A stretch of DNA of 64,000 nucleotides from contig NW_023998564.1 of the NCBI RefSeq assembly GCF_014805625.2, positions 2,176,257 to 2,240,256 of the forward strand, read 5' to 3'. The notes under the pieces are model-generated. The model was not told the DNA's origin. It worked only from the letters and a program-made list of their open reading frames with translations, and did no database searches. How positions within the stretch are numbered: the stretch's first letter is position 1; each line of letters starts with the position of its first letter. The position numbers were made by a program, and so were the translations under genes. Below are positions 36,805-48,684 of the stretch, one piece after another. The DNA is from Glossina fuscipes. Lineage: Eukaryota > Arthropoda > Insecta > Diptera > Glossinidae.

Positions 36805-36810
36805 AATAAA
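36805..36810 (+). promoter_or_regulatory. Candidate poly(A) signal, two-pass membrane gene
   Basis: AATAAA about 340 bases after the stop. Further AATAAA motifs lie at 37060-37065 and 37078-37083, so alternative ends are possible. Confidence 0.55.
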
Positions 36811-37864
36811 TGTATTAATTCGATTTTTTCTTTCTTTGGTTCAACGAGGATTTGTAAAAAATGTTATTTTCTTTTTATATATAAACGCGTAGTATTTGTA
36901 CATCCTCTTACTAAGTACCAGCAATAAGAATAGCTTAATTATGTGTGCTTTATTAATTGTTTAACTGACATTTTTTTAGCTTAACTTTTTTCTTCCTTTT
37001 GTTTTACAAAGGAATTGTTTTATATGTACATTTCTCTTTTTAAAAATATATTTACAAATAATAAAATTTAATTATTTAATAAATGTATATAAAAATTGTT
37101 AGCAAAAAATATATAATGGGCTCAATGGTTTTATTAAGATTCTCGCGTGTATGGGCATTAAATTTCTCATTTTTTTCTTCTAGGCCAATGCTTTAAAATT
37201 TAACAATCTTGATATATACGTGGTGCCTTTAATCAGAGACTTTATATGTATCGGCTTCAAGTTATTAGTTTTTTTAAAAGTTTTGTTAAACAAGAAAACG
37301 ATAGTTTTGCAAAAAAAAAAAGTGGGAATCGGACCTTACACTTTATCATGTTCCCACACCAATCAAATAAAAGAAAAAAAAACTGCGGTTTTTTGTTATA
37401 ACTATGATTTTAACGTTTATCAATTATGTGGTTGTAGGACTTTCCGCAACGCTTAGGTCAATGAAATTAAAATCAAGTCTTTCGCAATGACTGACTCTTG
37501 CGCTCCATTTCAATAATCATATCGAGCCGCACTACTGTGCTTATTATCATTTAACATGCAACCAAAAACAAAGAGTCAAAATCTCAACAAAAACTCCATA
37601 TATTTTATTATATACGTATATTACAATAACACTTTGAACAAGGCAATAACGTCTCGCAGAATTAAGAAGAAAATTTATGATGTTTGTGATGAAGGTGCTT
37701 TATGAAAATCATTCGACGCGTAAATGGTATCGATGTTTAAAACACACCGTTGCTGGGCAATCGTTGACAAAGTTAATAAAATTTTTAACAAAATGAGAAG
37801 AATGGCAGATTTAGTCGCTGTGGAGCCAAGAACAGTGATCAACTGATATTTAGGTAATGTATGA

Positions 37865-38110
37865 ATTAACAAGTAAAAACACAGTATTCGGTCCTCCCTA
37901 CACCACATACAATCACTCACATAATGACCTTTAAAAATAAGGTGCCGTATGGGAAGTGGTCGAAAAGCTGCTCCGTTTCGAACCATTTTTAATAGCGTTC
38001 GTTCTTTGGTCAAAAAAAGCTAAGATACTAAGCTTCCTCAAAATATTTTAAGAAATATGGCCTGCAGGTTAAACACAAGACGAATAGACGGACAGACAAG
38101 TCTTCCTCTA
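37865..38110 (+). repeat. Dispersed repeat family A, copy 3
   Basis: Blocks in order: CATAATGACCTTTAAAAATAAGG, CGAACCATTTTTAATAGCGTTCG, CTTCCTCAAAATATTTTAAG, GACGGACAGACAAG. The best match in order to the reverse-strand copy near 50.8 kb. Confidence 0.6.
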
Positions 38111-39529
38111 CGTTGAACACATCCGCAGAAACTATATATACTTGAACCACACATAGTGCAAAGTATAACAATGAAAAATTTAATAAAACGAATTTTCACC
38201 ATTTTTGAATAAAGCAATGAGGGAAGTATATTCACATGTGATAGCACATATTTTATTTAGTAAAACTCTTTTAAAATATAAGCAATGTGTTAGAAATTTG
38301 GATTATGTGTTTCCTTTTTTTTTTAACAAATATTATGCGAATATTTATATGGGGTGGTTTTGATGTAAGGTGAGCCAATAAACAGAGCAATATTTCGTGG
38401 AATAAATCTCATATCACATTAAGAAAGAACCTTGTCTAGCTCGGAGACGGAAGAGTAGAAAAAATAGGGCGTAGCTGTAGTGTGTAGTGTATGCATCAAG
38501 TAAAATTAATGCGATTACATTCAAGGGAACCCATAAAAAATTATGAAATAAAACGTAAGATATCTCCGCACAAATTTTTAACCAATAACGCCTCATTCTA
38601 TTTGTTTATTTCTTTAGCCATTACCAGGTCACATCTCGCATAACAAAATACATAAGTAAAAGATTGCCGGTAGATTTGAGGGTAGTACACCTACGCCGGG
38701 GATGCAAAGCAAATGTGAGAGCAATGCTTCGCAACTGTCAATTTACGTTATCGCTTAAGTAACATACGTTCCATATATTAATTTTTACCCGAAATGTAGA
38801 GTTGTTGATCATTTTCATTAAAGCGTTTACAGAGCAGAATTGAAATCTGCTATACGGTGGACGCGCTATTACAATATCTGAGATACTGTAATTAACTATT
38901 TTAACCAGCGCACCGTAGTGGCCAGTACACCTTTTAAGGTAAGGTAATGATTGCTTTTGCTTTTTCCTATTTGAATAGAAACACAAACAGTTTCCGTTTT
39001 CTACGAATTGATAAGTGAAATACAATAAGTCTACTTTAGGTAAGGATTCAATATTTAAATAAAACTTACCTTCATTTGGGAATGCAACAGCGAAGATTCA
39101 ATTTGTTCGTAATTCATTTGAGTTCATTTTTAGGACATACGTTTTTTATATAGGGAGCGCTCGATATTACTAATGTGTTCTCGAAAGCCCTAGCCCTTAA
39201 ATTGAACTTTGAGTGCTTGCTAAAGGCTATGTAAAAATGTTATGATCCTAAACAAATTATCAAAATCTCATAAACAATTTATTTCTCAACGAAACACGAA
39301 ACGAATTTAATGCAATTTCTACAATCGTTGATTGTGCGTTTCTTACGTTTATCTCATATGTGCAGATTACACATAAAGCAGATGTCGTTTGACTTTTGAC
39401 TGCTAAGTGAAACTAAAATTGCACTAAAATAAATTATATTTAGGTGTGACCGAATCTTCTGCACTGCTCGCCGTTATCCTAAAGAAAACCAAAATAAAGG
39501 AAAGGAACTAAATATTCATACTTCATAAT

Positions 39530-39900
39530 ATTGGATAGGCGCGGCTGATTTTTTTCGTTTGTGTGGACTAACTTTGTGAAAATATGCATAAAGTTTATCT
39601 GCCGTAGTTTATGAGCAACGGCCAAAAACACGTAAAGCAAAGATTTTTTCAATTTCTTTTGCTTACGCGTGGGGTAGGCGTGTCCTTTGACCTGGTGGGT
39701 CAGGGGTGGGTAGGTGTCCTTTCAAAATCTGCATGTTTTGTAGGCGATAACTTAATTTTTGCGAACAGGAGAGTTTTTACCAACCACATAGCTAGGCATT
39801 CCAAAATTGAAACTGGCCAAGAATTTATATACCTTAAGAGCTTTTTGAAGCTTGCTTCGCCGCCTTGTAAAGGTGTTGGAAAGAATATTAAATTTTGATA
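39530..39900 (+). repeat. Dispersed repeat family B, copy 2
   Basis: TTGGATAGGCGCGGCT head, TCTGCCGTAGTTTATGAGCAACGG, TAGGCGTGTCCTTTGAC, and a tail with TTTATATACCTTAAGAG and TTTTTGAAGCTTGCTTC. It happens to be open in one frame for 95 codons, which I regard as chance. Confidence 0.6.
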
Positions 39901-39979
39901 CACTACAGTATTTGATGAGAGGGGTCAATTTTTCACTTTTTTTGCACAGCTGTTATCGCATCGCCCATAGAATACACGC

Positions 39980-40290
39980 TCAAATTTTTGTACATTTATC
40001 TGCCGTAGTTTACGAGTAATAACCAAAAAACCTATTTTTTGTTCCTTTTGAAGAATAAAACTGTTCTCTACTTACGTGATACCGTACGCCTGTCCTTCGA
40101 CTTCAATGTTTCTATTAAATTTAAAGTCCATAGCTTTGCTTTTGCGGCCAACTGTCGTTACTCTGCCGGACATTGGTAAATCAATTCAGTGTTTGATGCT
40201 GAGCAAGAACGTATATACCTTTCCGAGTTTTCTGAAGCTTCGTTCCGGGCGTTGCAAACGTTTTGACAAAAGGAATATTTCCTCCATCTT
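39980..40290 (+). repeat. Dispersed repeat family B, copy 3
   Basis: Repeats the TCTGCCGTAGTTTACGAGTAA block and the tail GTATATACCTTTCCGAG, TTTCTGAAGCTTCG, GGGCGTTGCAAACG. It sits directly after copy 2 in the same orientation, so the pair may be a tandem or a nested insertion. Confidence 0.55.
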
Positions 40291-42003
40291 TTGGTGATGA
40301 GTATACATACATCACTGTTGATTTTCCTTCCTTTACATTAATAGCATCGAATTGTCAGAATGTGACAGAATTATCATTTCTTTTCTACATGCACGTATAC
40401 TATTTATATGAGTCTATTTATACTAATTTGGGATAAGCATGAAAACATTTAAAAAGCATTACGATTGTATTGATTTTTTGGCTGGAATTTTTTAATCCGT
40501 TCAATAGCTTTTAATGTTCAAGAGAAGAGACGTTTTATTGACGTTGTGGTTTGGTTTCGATTCCCTGTTTGGCGTGGATAGAGAATTGAAAGTATGAGGC
40601 GTAAAGTATAAAAGTGATTCTAGAAAGGCTTATGTATAGGTATGAGAAGGTGGAAACACCGTAATTGACAAAAGGAAGTTAATTCAAAAATTTTATTTGG
40701 CAAGCAAGAAAAGCTCGTTTCTAACGATCAACTATATTGACTACAAAGAATCATAAGGACGCGATTTGTATTTGATTATATAAAAATTTTCAAGAAGATT
40801 ACACGGAACATGAGATTAGACATTCGGTTTTCGTTGAATATTCAGTAGCGAAACTTTATTAAGCTCATGCCCCCATTAGAGCATAACCGTCCCATTGTTT
40901 AAGAGTGACAAAGTTACCGGAAAGGTTCTTTGAGAGAATGTGCATGATCAACAAGCTAAGACATGAAAGCAAGTAGAAGCAAGTAGAATTCGTGCGCTCT
41001 TGTAAGGTGTTTGCAGCATACGCCTCGCTTAAATTATGAATTTATTGATATTTTTGATAACGAAATCGGAGAAGTCTTCAAACCCTTTACTCTTTGTCGA
41101 CATTGTATTGATCCAGCAAGAAGGCAATAAGTGAGGCTATTTCGATTGTCCTCTGATAGCGCCTGCTCTCGGTGCCAAATTCAGTTTGGAAGTGAAAGTA
41201 ATTGTTTTTTTCCGTACACATAACATCTTTTTAACAGAGTTCACAGCTGCTTGTTCATTCCTTATTGATAATCACAGTTTGATACCGATGATATTCATGG
41301 TATATGAGAGATTAAACAAAAGCCAGTTCCTCTGCTCGATAATTGCCGATAGTATTGCAATGTCCACGCGGCGACCTTGTTAACAGAAGCGTTATTGCTT
41401 AAAGACGGGAATTGCGATCATTAACATTTTAACTAAAGGTTTAGTGTTACTGGAAGTTCTTTAAAGGCGTTGGAGCAAATCATCAAAGCATCAAGTAGAC
41501 ATCAACAGGTTCCGATTTTGAACTTTTCACTTACCTTAAAGTCAGGCATAAGATTTGAAACTAGGCTGGACTTCACAAAATTTCACAATTAACAATTTCC
41601 TCTCTACAGTTCTTAATTTTTGATGCTGGTTGATGTTACGATAAGGCCACTAATGGTATATAATTTCCTTTCCTTCCCTTTATTTACTTTTGACGCTTGT
41701 TTGCTACGGAGACACCTCTAACATCCGTAGAAAAGTATTATTTCGAGCTGGAGAGTAAGTTAAATTCCGAGACCTTAATTCAATTCGCTATTCTTCTGGC
41801 AGACGCCGTGAGACGAACTATTAAGCAATCAAAGGAAATCATTATCTACTTCCTTAAAATAATTCAAGGAAAGTTGCTGTTATAATGGCATTGAAAGCTC
41901 ACCAACTTATTTCCTAGCACTTACCATAAAAAAATTGTGTAATATTGGCAAAGAAAATCAATAAAAAGCGTTTCTCTCCGTCAGGGAAAGTTTTGAAAAT
42001 AAT

Positions 42004-42009
42004 TTTATT
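42004..42009 (-). promoter_or_regulatory. Zasp52: Candidate poly(A) signal of Zasp52
   Basis: AATAAA on the minus strand about 515 bases past the Zasp52 stop. No nearer canonical hexamer was seen. Unproven. Confidence 0.4.
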
Positions 42010-42521
42010 TAGATCGAAAAAAATTAAACTTAAGACACAATGTCATTATTGCAAAGTTTTAAAAGTAATCGTAAGGGATATCGATTGGAATTAGTGTTTG
42101 AAAATAGGATTTTAAAATTAATTAAAAATTAAGCAACATTTTCTTGAAGCATCAATTAATAGTTTGAAAATATGTTCGATCAGTTATGAAATAAATGAAA
42201 ATATTATTTAAAATAAGCTAAACTTTAAAAATGTAATCCTCTTCGCCTTTATCATCTTTTAGTTATTTAGTTATTAATCATAAATTAAGACAAGTTTTCT
42301 TTTTTGTTTTTTCTTGTTTTAACCCTTTGCTAATTAAAGATTTAAATTATATTTATATTGGTATTGTCCAAGAAACAATAAACTTTTTATGTGCATAAAT
42401 TATCCCTGATGATGCCGAGCGTTATGTGTTACATGTAAGATCGGTACTTATACGCCGGGAAGAACTATGTTATAACATTCTCTTAAATATTACAGATGCA
42501 TTAAGGCATACACGGAGTCAG

Positions 42522-42599
42522 TTAACGGGCATGATTTTTACAGAAGGGACGACCGCCTTTATTGTAGAAGCTTTGACCTTCCAAGTTTTGTTTACAATA
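42522..42599 (-). CDS. Zasp52: Zasp52 terminal exon, end of last LIM domain
   Basis: Too short to stand out as an open frame. Acceptor TTATTTTAAAAAAG, then 25 codons and TAA (42524-42522). It encodes YCKQNLEGQSFYNKGGRPFC plus KNHAR, the second zinc finger of the final LIM domain, completing CFACGF..HSQCFNCT from the previous exon. Phase 0 entry matches the previous donor. In the fly orthologue the corresponding residue is, from memory, Phe rather than Tyr. The last zinc ligands (FC..H) are present, so the domain is intact. Confidence 0.9.
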   Translation of the reverse strand, partial: YCKQNLEGQSFYNKGGRPFCKNHAR

Positions 42600-42691
42600 C
42601 TTTTTTAAAATAAATTATATAGAAAAAAGAAAAAGAGAATAATTGTACATTTTTTCACTTTTGAAGACAAATAATAATATATTACACTTAC

Positions 42692-42931
42692 GGTGCAATT
42701 GAAACACTGGCTATGATAGTTGTGATTCAAAGCCTCTACCCATCGATCGCCCGCTTCAACTGGGAAACCACAAGCAAAGCATTTAGTTGTAAATAGCTCA
42801 TTCCAATCGGCCTCACAGTAAGGATTACCATCTTCAAGGAAGAAGGGTGTATTGCCGAACAATTTACCACAGTGAGCACAATTAAAGCATTCGGGGTGGA
42901 AGTGCTTGCCAATAGCATTTAAGCAATCACC
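42692..42931 (-). CDS. Zasp52: Zasp52 exon encoding LIM3 end and most of LIM4
   Basis: 240 bp, 80 codons, phase 0 to 0. Acceptor TCTAAACCAG; donor TGCACC|GTAAGT. It encodes GDCLNAIGKHFHPECFNCAHC (zinc ligands H..C and C..C of the penultimate LIM), FGNTPFFLEDGNPYCEADW, then the inter-LIM linker and the first part of the last LIM (TKCFACGFPVEAGDRWVEAL, HSQCFNC). LIM domains of Zasp52 act as protein interaction modules at Z-discs and muscle attachment sites. Very high similarity to what I recall of Drosophila Zasp52 supports strong constraint. Confidence 0.95.
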
Positions 42932-43008
42932 CTGGTTTAGACAGAAGAAAACCATTTCGTTTGTATACATATTTTTTAAAGAATGCTTTTTTTGATTTTA
43001 ATGCAAAC

Positions 43009-43192
43009 CTTAATTTTGTTCCCGCATTTACTGCAAGTAGGAGCTAAGTATTTTTCGAAACAATACTCACAGTACAAGTCGCCCTTTTCTTCTACAAAGC
43101 CTATATCCTGCAAGGCACGGCGACAATTCGCATTAACACAAATGAAATGTTCGGGGCACCATATACGACCCAAAGCGGTAATGAAAGGACCC
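43009..43192 (-). CDS. Zasp52: Zasp52 shared LIM exon (second half of LIM2, start of LIM3)
   Basis: 184 bp. Acceptor ACATAG, donor AAG|GTTTGC (non-consensus after GT). Phase 2 in, phase 0 out. It encodes GPFITALGRIWCPEHFIC, NCRRALQDIGFVEEKGDLYC and YCFEKYLAPTCSKCGNKIK. The first CxxC zinc ligands of this LIM domain are not in this exon. They come from either of two alternative upstream exons (44460-48684 giving CNSCNTQIR, or 43342-44266 giving CCQCHKEITA), both of which leave in the matching phase 2. Confidence 0.95.
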
Positions 43193-43341
43193 CTATGTAT
43201 TTCAACAACAATAAAAATTATTTTCATCAAAATTACTTTCGCTTGTCATACATATGTAAGGAAGGCATGCGTTTTGTTATATAGCTTGCTTCTAATAAAA
43301 ATTTTAACATGAACCTCACTAAGCACAAGCAGAATACTTAC

Positions 43342-44266
43342 GCTGTAATCTCTTTATGGCACTGACAACACATAGGTCTCTTACCATCCTTAACCAACTG
43401 ACTTACGACTTCTTCATTTTCCGCCGACATGGGTCTATCAGAATTTGTGCTTCCTAAAGCCTTCACGTATATTCCAAAGCCCGAATTATGTTGAGTACAA
43501 TCATTGTTATTGGTGCGATTTTGTTGCGTATTGTTTTCAATATAAGAACGCCTATCGGTCGCATGGCTGGCTCGACGGTTTGAACCTCCATTGTTACGAT
43601 ATATCACAGTTTCTGAGTGTGGCAAAGGATCTGCATTCGTCAATGCGATTGATGCCAAAGGCTGCAAAGTCTCTGCATTCTTGCTTTCATGTTTGGAATG
43701 TCCAGTTATGAAAGACAAAGACTTGCTTTTATTATCGCACATGTCCAGCGCTTGGTTCGTAGGATGGTTGGTTAATAGTTTTCCTGCGTTTATGACTTCA
43801 GTCGAGCTTTGTTGGTTCTGGTTTGGGTTTCTTTCGAGAGTCTGCTGAAGCGTTCCCACTGGTTTTAAAGCTGCTGGCTCGGTGGGGTTAATTTCTTTGA
43901 AATTATCAAGATCCAAGCGTTTTCTCGCAACTAAAGGACTTCGGGGCGAAGTAGATGTTTGGTTATTAAGCGAATTTAAATTATTCTTGCTCTGCAAAGG
44001 TGGTCCCCCGTTGGCCAAACGAGCTTCCAACATATCGGATATCACTTTACCGGCCTCGATCATAAAATTATTCGTTTTCGTCCCCAAATTCATTTTACCA
44101 ATCGATTCGGACAACATGACAGTAGCTTCATCATCGGGCGCGAGAATGTGCTCAAGTGTTTCAGTTTTAGTAGGCAAAGCGTATTTAACCTTAGAACTAC
44201 TTAAAGCATTACTGGACTTACGACTGGGCAAAGTGCCACTAATATTACCCATCTTTAGGGCAGGCT
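43342..44266 (-). CDS. Zasp52: Zasp52 alternative exon with LIM2 first half (variant b)
   Basis: 925 bp. Acceptor CATTTTTCCAG at 44267; donor ACAGC|GTAAGT. Enters in phase 1 and leaves in phase 2. It encodes a low-complexity linker: EPALKMGNISGTLPSRKS at the start, an APDDEATVMLSESIGKMNL segment, an Asn/Gln-rich central part and a C-terminal VSQLVKDGKRPMCCQCHKEI, the first zinc-finger half of a LIM domain. Its entry phase fits the donors at 53579 and 53000, not the donor of the giant exon: splicing 44460 to 44266 would read RACPKDG and stop. It is therefore an alternative to the giant exon. Drosophila Zasp52 has, as I recall, two versions of this LIM domain (2a/2b). Confidence 0.9.
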
Positions 44267-44459
44267 CTGGAAAAATGAGAACAACACAAGACAAAGAGAA
44301 CAGTTGCCGAGGTTAGTAAGATATAGAAATCATGCAAATTACTCTTCAAAATATTAAAAAAAAAGGGAACTTGAATTAACATAACAGTCACATTCGAAAA
44401 GTAACATCTCTTGAATTTCTGAAAATGCTTAAATTGGAACATGCTTGCTTAGTGTTCAC
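44267..44459 (-). other. Zasp52: Short spacer (193 bp) between the two alternative exons
   Basis: Acts as an intron only for one or other isoform. The closeness of the two exons (donor at 44459, acceptor at 44267) could itself hinder splicing between them, adding to the frame incompatibility. Confidence 0.7.
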
Positions 44460-47400
44460 CTGATCTGGGTATTGCAACTGTTGCACAATGGCACTCGGAC
44501 CCCGGGTCCGACGGCTTTATTTATAATGCCTCGTCCACGTTTAGGAGCCGAAGTAGCTCCATAAGCGCCACCTTTAGAAGCCATTCCACCTGAAGAACCA
44601 TCAGCAACATTAGATCCAATATTATAGTTAGTTGATGTTGGAACAGCTGTTGTAGTCGGAGCTGGTGCTGTTAATGGTGTTTGCATTACTGACTGTGGTG
44701 CTGCAAAGCTTGTAGCTCTAGTTTGCGGTGGTTCAAAATCAGTTAAACCTGCAGAAGCGTTTGGCCGATAGTTGTTATTGTAGTTGTTCACAGACGGCGT
44801 TTGTACCGGCTGCTGCGATTTGCAGCAAGTGTCACGAGAGCCACACAAAGCGCCCATTGTTGGGCATACGTTTTGAGACGTAGTGCTTGTGTATTGGTTA
44901 GTGGCGATGCTAGTCGCATAAGCTTGATTAGTAGCAGAAGCTTTAGTTAAACTGCAGCTAACGGCGTTAGCTTGTCTTTGTTGTTGTTGTTGTGAGCATG
45001 ATGCGACTGAAGATGAAATGTTACTTGAATATGCGCTTAATGATTTCTGTTGTTGTTGCTTTGCGGAAACCACAGATGCTTCATGCACATTTGACAGGTG
45101 CTCTTGGGGTTGCATTGTTTTGCCTGCAAACGAACTAACCATTTTGATATCAGGAGCTCCAGAAACGACATAACTCGCGGTTTTAGATTCACTGTAAGAA
45201 GGTACCATTGGTTTACTTGGGAAAAGTGCAGCACCTCCTTCACCATGGACTTCAGGAAATTTTGTTTCTGTCAAGTTGGCAGCGCGAGCACTAATGGCCT
45301 GCGATTGGCTACTTAAGTTTGAAATTTCTTCTTCCAAACCCGACAAACGTTTTGCTTGATTAGCGACATATCCGGTTTTTCCATAGCTTTGGCGACGTTC
45401 AGAACTCGCATTCTGAGATCCAGTACGTATTTCAGTTGTTTTTGCACTTGAAGTATGTTCGAATTCTTCAGTTACTTTGCGTCTGCGCTCTATTTGTACG
45501 TTACCCATTTGCGTTTTTGTGTGACTTTCCAATTGGCTTTGTTTTTGTTCTTCCAATCGGGATTCTTTCTCGGTTTTTTGTACCACAACGTTACCGACTT
45601 TCAATTGATCATGTTTCTCAGGTTTTTCCATATAGCTTTGCATAGCCGATTGGCTGCTGGTCTCAGTGTGAGCCAAAAGTTGACCCTGTTGTTTTGCTTG
45701 TTGAGCCCCTAAATAACTTTGACCTGTGGTAATAGATCCCGCCTGCAACATACGTTGTGAGACAGATGCCATTTCATCGTCCTTTAATCGGGGTGCTCGT
45801 ATAGCTGCCAATGGATTTGGTGGCGGACCAGGAGCTGGGGAACGTGCACGATCTGGCAAAGGAGATACTGAACAACGATCATAAAGTTTACCGTGAGTTG
45901 GGGCACATTCATCAAAGCATAACTTTTCGGGTGTTTGATAGGGTGGAATTATAGGCGCCGGCTTATTCGTGAAAGAAGATGGCGTATATGGTCTGGATGG
46001 TGTCTGCGATTCATCCCTAATCATGTGTTCATCTATAGATTGAAAAGCCATTGTTACTGGGCCAGACCGGTCTTCAATTATAATAGGTACGGTGGTAGGC
46101 ACCGTGTGTTGCGTACAAGCGTTCGAATTTGCCAAGGTTGCAGATTGCTGTTGCCTTTGTTCACTGACTCTTTGTTGATAATTTGAGACAGTTGAAGCAC
46201 TTGTGATTGAACTTTGGGCAACAGTGGAACTTGCACTTGTTTGTGCGCACAATTTAGCCACAGGCTTATGCACAGCATTGCTCTCAACTCCATCTGCCAC
46301 TCTAGGAGTTTTGGGTGTATCTACAAAAGCTAGGGGGACGTTTTCACGCAATTCAGACGGTTCAGGAGTGCGCACAGGGCTTTGAGTAGGCAAGACTGTC
46401 CAGTTACGTTGATATTTTGGCAAGGTTTCTGGTCGGTGGAGACCAGATAATGTTGCTTTTTGCTTCATGTGACTAAGCGGGGACGGTGGTGGAAATATCA
46501 CTTCAGAGTGTTCAAGATCTTCAGCCGTCTCTTGAATGATTTCTTGGGTATCGATCTTTGAGGAAACGGTTTTAGCAGTTGCGGATTCATATGTGGAGGA
46601 ATACGATGACTTTTGCTCTTGAGTTAAATTCGAGGAAGCATGTGATCTGATGGACATTTGTTGGACTGCGGAAGAGGAGTTAGTGGAAGAGCTTTGTTTG
46701 GCAGAGGAATATAAAGTGGACTCGTCACGTTTGTTAGTTTGCTGTGTGGTTCTAATGTTGGTTTGTTGTTGCTGTTGTTGTTGTTGTTTTAGTTGCTCTT
46801 GGAGCTCTTGCTCCTTTTTTGTGAAATAATCACGTCTTTTATGATAGCGCTCGTGAGCGCTGCAATACTTTTGAAATTCGAGATTGGTTTCATCTTTTGC
46901 ATAGGACAATGAATGTTTTGGAGGATCTGTAGAGGACAAAGGTTCGCGGGAACACTGGAATGCTTGCATGGCCGCAAATGCTTTACTTTGTTTTCTCTCG
47001 GTTGTGTAAAATTCCATTGCTGTCTCTTTCCTTAGACCAAGCTCTTCTTCCCTATCCAGTATTTGAAATTGCAATTTTTTCTTTTCTTGTTCTTTTTGTT
47101 TTTCTTCAAACATATGAGTAGCATTTTCAGGATTGAGTGGTGTGTAGGGCCGCTCAGGCGCCGTGGCCAAAGCATCGGTTAGAGTCAATCGCTCTTTAGG
47201 AGTAGGTAAATCCAACAGATGTATGGGTACATCGCGATCGAAATGACCTTCGAATGGTCGTTCTGGGGCAACTGTAAGGGCACTGACAAAAGGTGACTTG
47301 GGTCGATAGTCTTCACGCAGGTAAGGTTTCATATCGATAGGAGGGGGCATGTAGGCTTCAGTTTCTTCGGGTAAAGGTATACCTTGTGAAGAAGGTGGGA

Positions 47401-48684
47401 CAAACTTCAACGGAAATTCAGGGGCAGTGGTTATAGCTTTTGTTAGCCATGAACCTTGAGGAGGATTTTCGCGAAATATTACAGTCTCTTCAGGCTCGGC
47501 AGAAGGAGGTCTTTCAAAGGGTTCGGGTGCATTATCATTTGGTGGGCGATCAGGAATTTCTTTGACGACTTCCGGATCGCTTCCAGCTTGACAACAGCAC
47601 TCGTCGCAAGGAGTAGGTGGGGGCAAACAATCCATCATATGAAAAGGTACCTCAGGTGCTGTGGTCAAAACGGCGACCATGGGATTTATCCATTGTTTCG
47701 GTACAGGATTAGGAATTTTTGTAGGAGGAATCTGACGTACGGGGGCAATATCTATTTTAATTTCAGGAGTAGGTTGAAAGATTCTTTGGCTTTCAAGTAT
47801 CTGGGAACGATCTTCTTTAATTAAACAGTCTTGTTCATTAACAGTCTCTTCTGTGTCGTTGTCTTTTTGTAATTCTGGTAACTGTTCATCTGAGTTTGAT
47901 TCATTATCTTCTTTACCTTCACTAAGTTGCTCCGGTATTAAATCGACTTCTTTTACTTCGGGTTTATCGACAAATGCCACATGCCGTGAAGCTTGGTTGT
48001 TAGATTGCGGCACAGGGCTGGGAGTAACTTCTCTTACCATGTCCACCAATTTAAAAGTGTTTAATGAAGGAGCCAAAGTTTCTGCGCACTCTTGAGTGCT
48101 GCGACGGCCAGACAAATACTCAGCAGAGGTAAGATTGAAATGTTCATGATGCTCTTGCTGTCTTTGTTGCATTGCAGCCACTTCCATATCCATGTGATAA
48201 TCGAAGTCAGAGCCAGACTGCTCATATAACTGTTGCATTTGGTAAGCATGTACCTGAGCGGCGTACATACGTTGGTATTCCTCAGAAGTTGTGGTAGTAG
48301 TAGTTGAAGTAGAGGTGTAACTATCAGAGCCAGATTCACATTCTGTATGCTGTACAGCGTTAGTTAATTGAGGCGCAGAACGACTTTGCCAATGACATTT
48401 GGTCGATTCTTGATTTTCTGAACAAGAGGAAAGGTGTTTACCTGTCGTTATGGATAGTTCCAACTTTTCTACGGGTTTTTCTTCGAGTGGCTTGACAGCA
48501 ATGTGCTGAGTTCCCGGTGGTGCTATATAAAGAGGCGTTGCAGTGGGAGTTCGACGATTTTCATCCTCAGGAGGTGGCCAAACCAATGGCCCACGACTTT
48601 GCTTATTTGCCTGCTCAACTTCGTAATCGTCCTCAAAATACGTTTCGGCATGTTGCGGATGCAAGCTTTGCTCAGAGGGCTCTT
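44460..48684 (-). CDS. Zasp52: Zasp52 giant exon with LIM2 first half (variant a)
   Basis: 4225 bp, about 1408 codons. Acceptor CTCGTAATTAG after a pyrimidine tract; donor ATCAG|GTGAAC. Phase 1 in, phase 2 out. It begins EEPSEQSLHPQHAETYFED and PLVWPPPEDENRR. Residues 320-510 hold four copies of a proline motif of the form A-x-T-x-A-P-E-x-P-(F/L/Y). A Cys cluster PCDECCCQ sits near residue 355. A charged coiled-coil-like stretch around residues 540-640 includes a polyglutamine run (LKQQQQQQQQ). Ser/Thr/Gln-rich disordered sequence follows, then GRGIINKAVGPGVRVPLCNS, the first LIM zinc-finger half. It makes the large muscle isoforms. The long open frames on the opposite strand are shadows. Confidence 0.95.

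Larger units (their letters stand above)
36467..42521. other. Intergenic region between convergent genes
   Basis: Holds the 3' UTR of the + strand gene (to about 36.83 or 37.1 kb) and the presumed Zasp52 3' UTR (42521 to about 42.0 kb), with repeat family copies between (37.87-38.11, 39.53-39.90 and 39.98-40.29 kb). No gene could be supported in 38-42 kb; open frames there are under 115 codons and unrecognised. Confidence 0.55.

Noticed and set aside
39611..39898. 95-codon + strand frame as a gene
   Set aside because: Coincides with a copy of dispersed repeat family B that is not open in its other copies.
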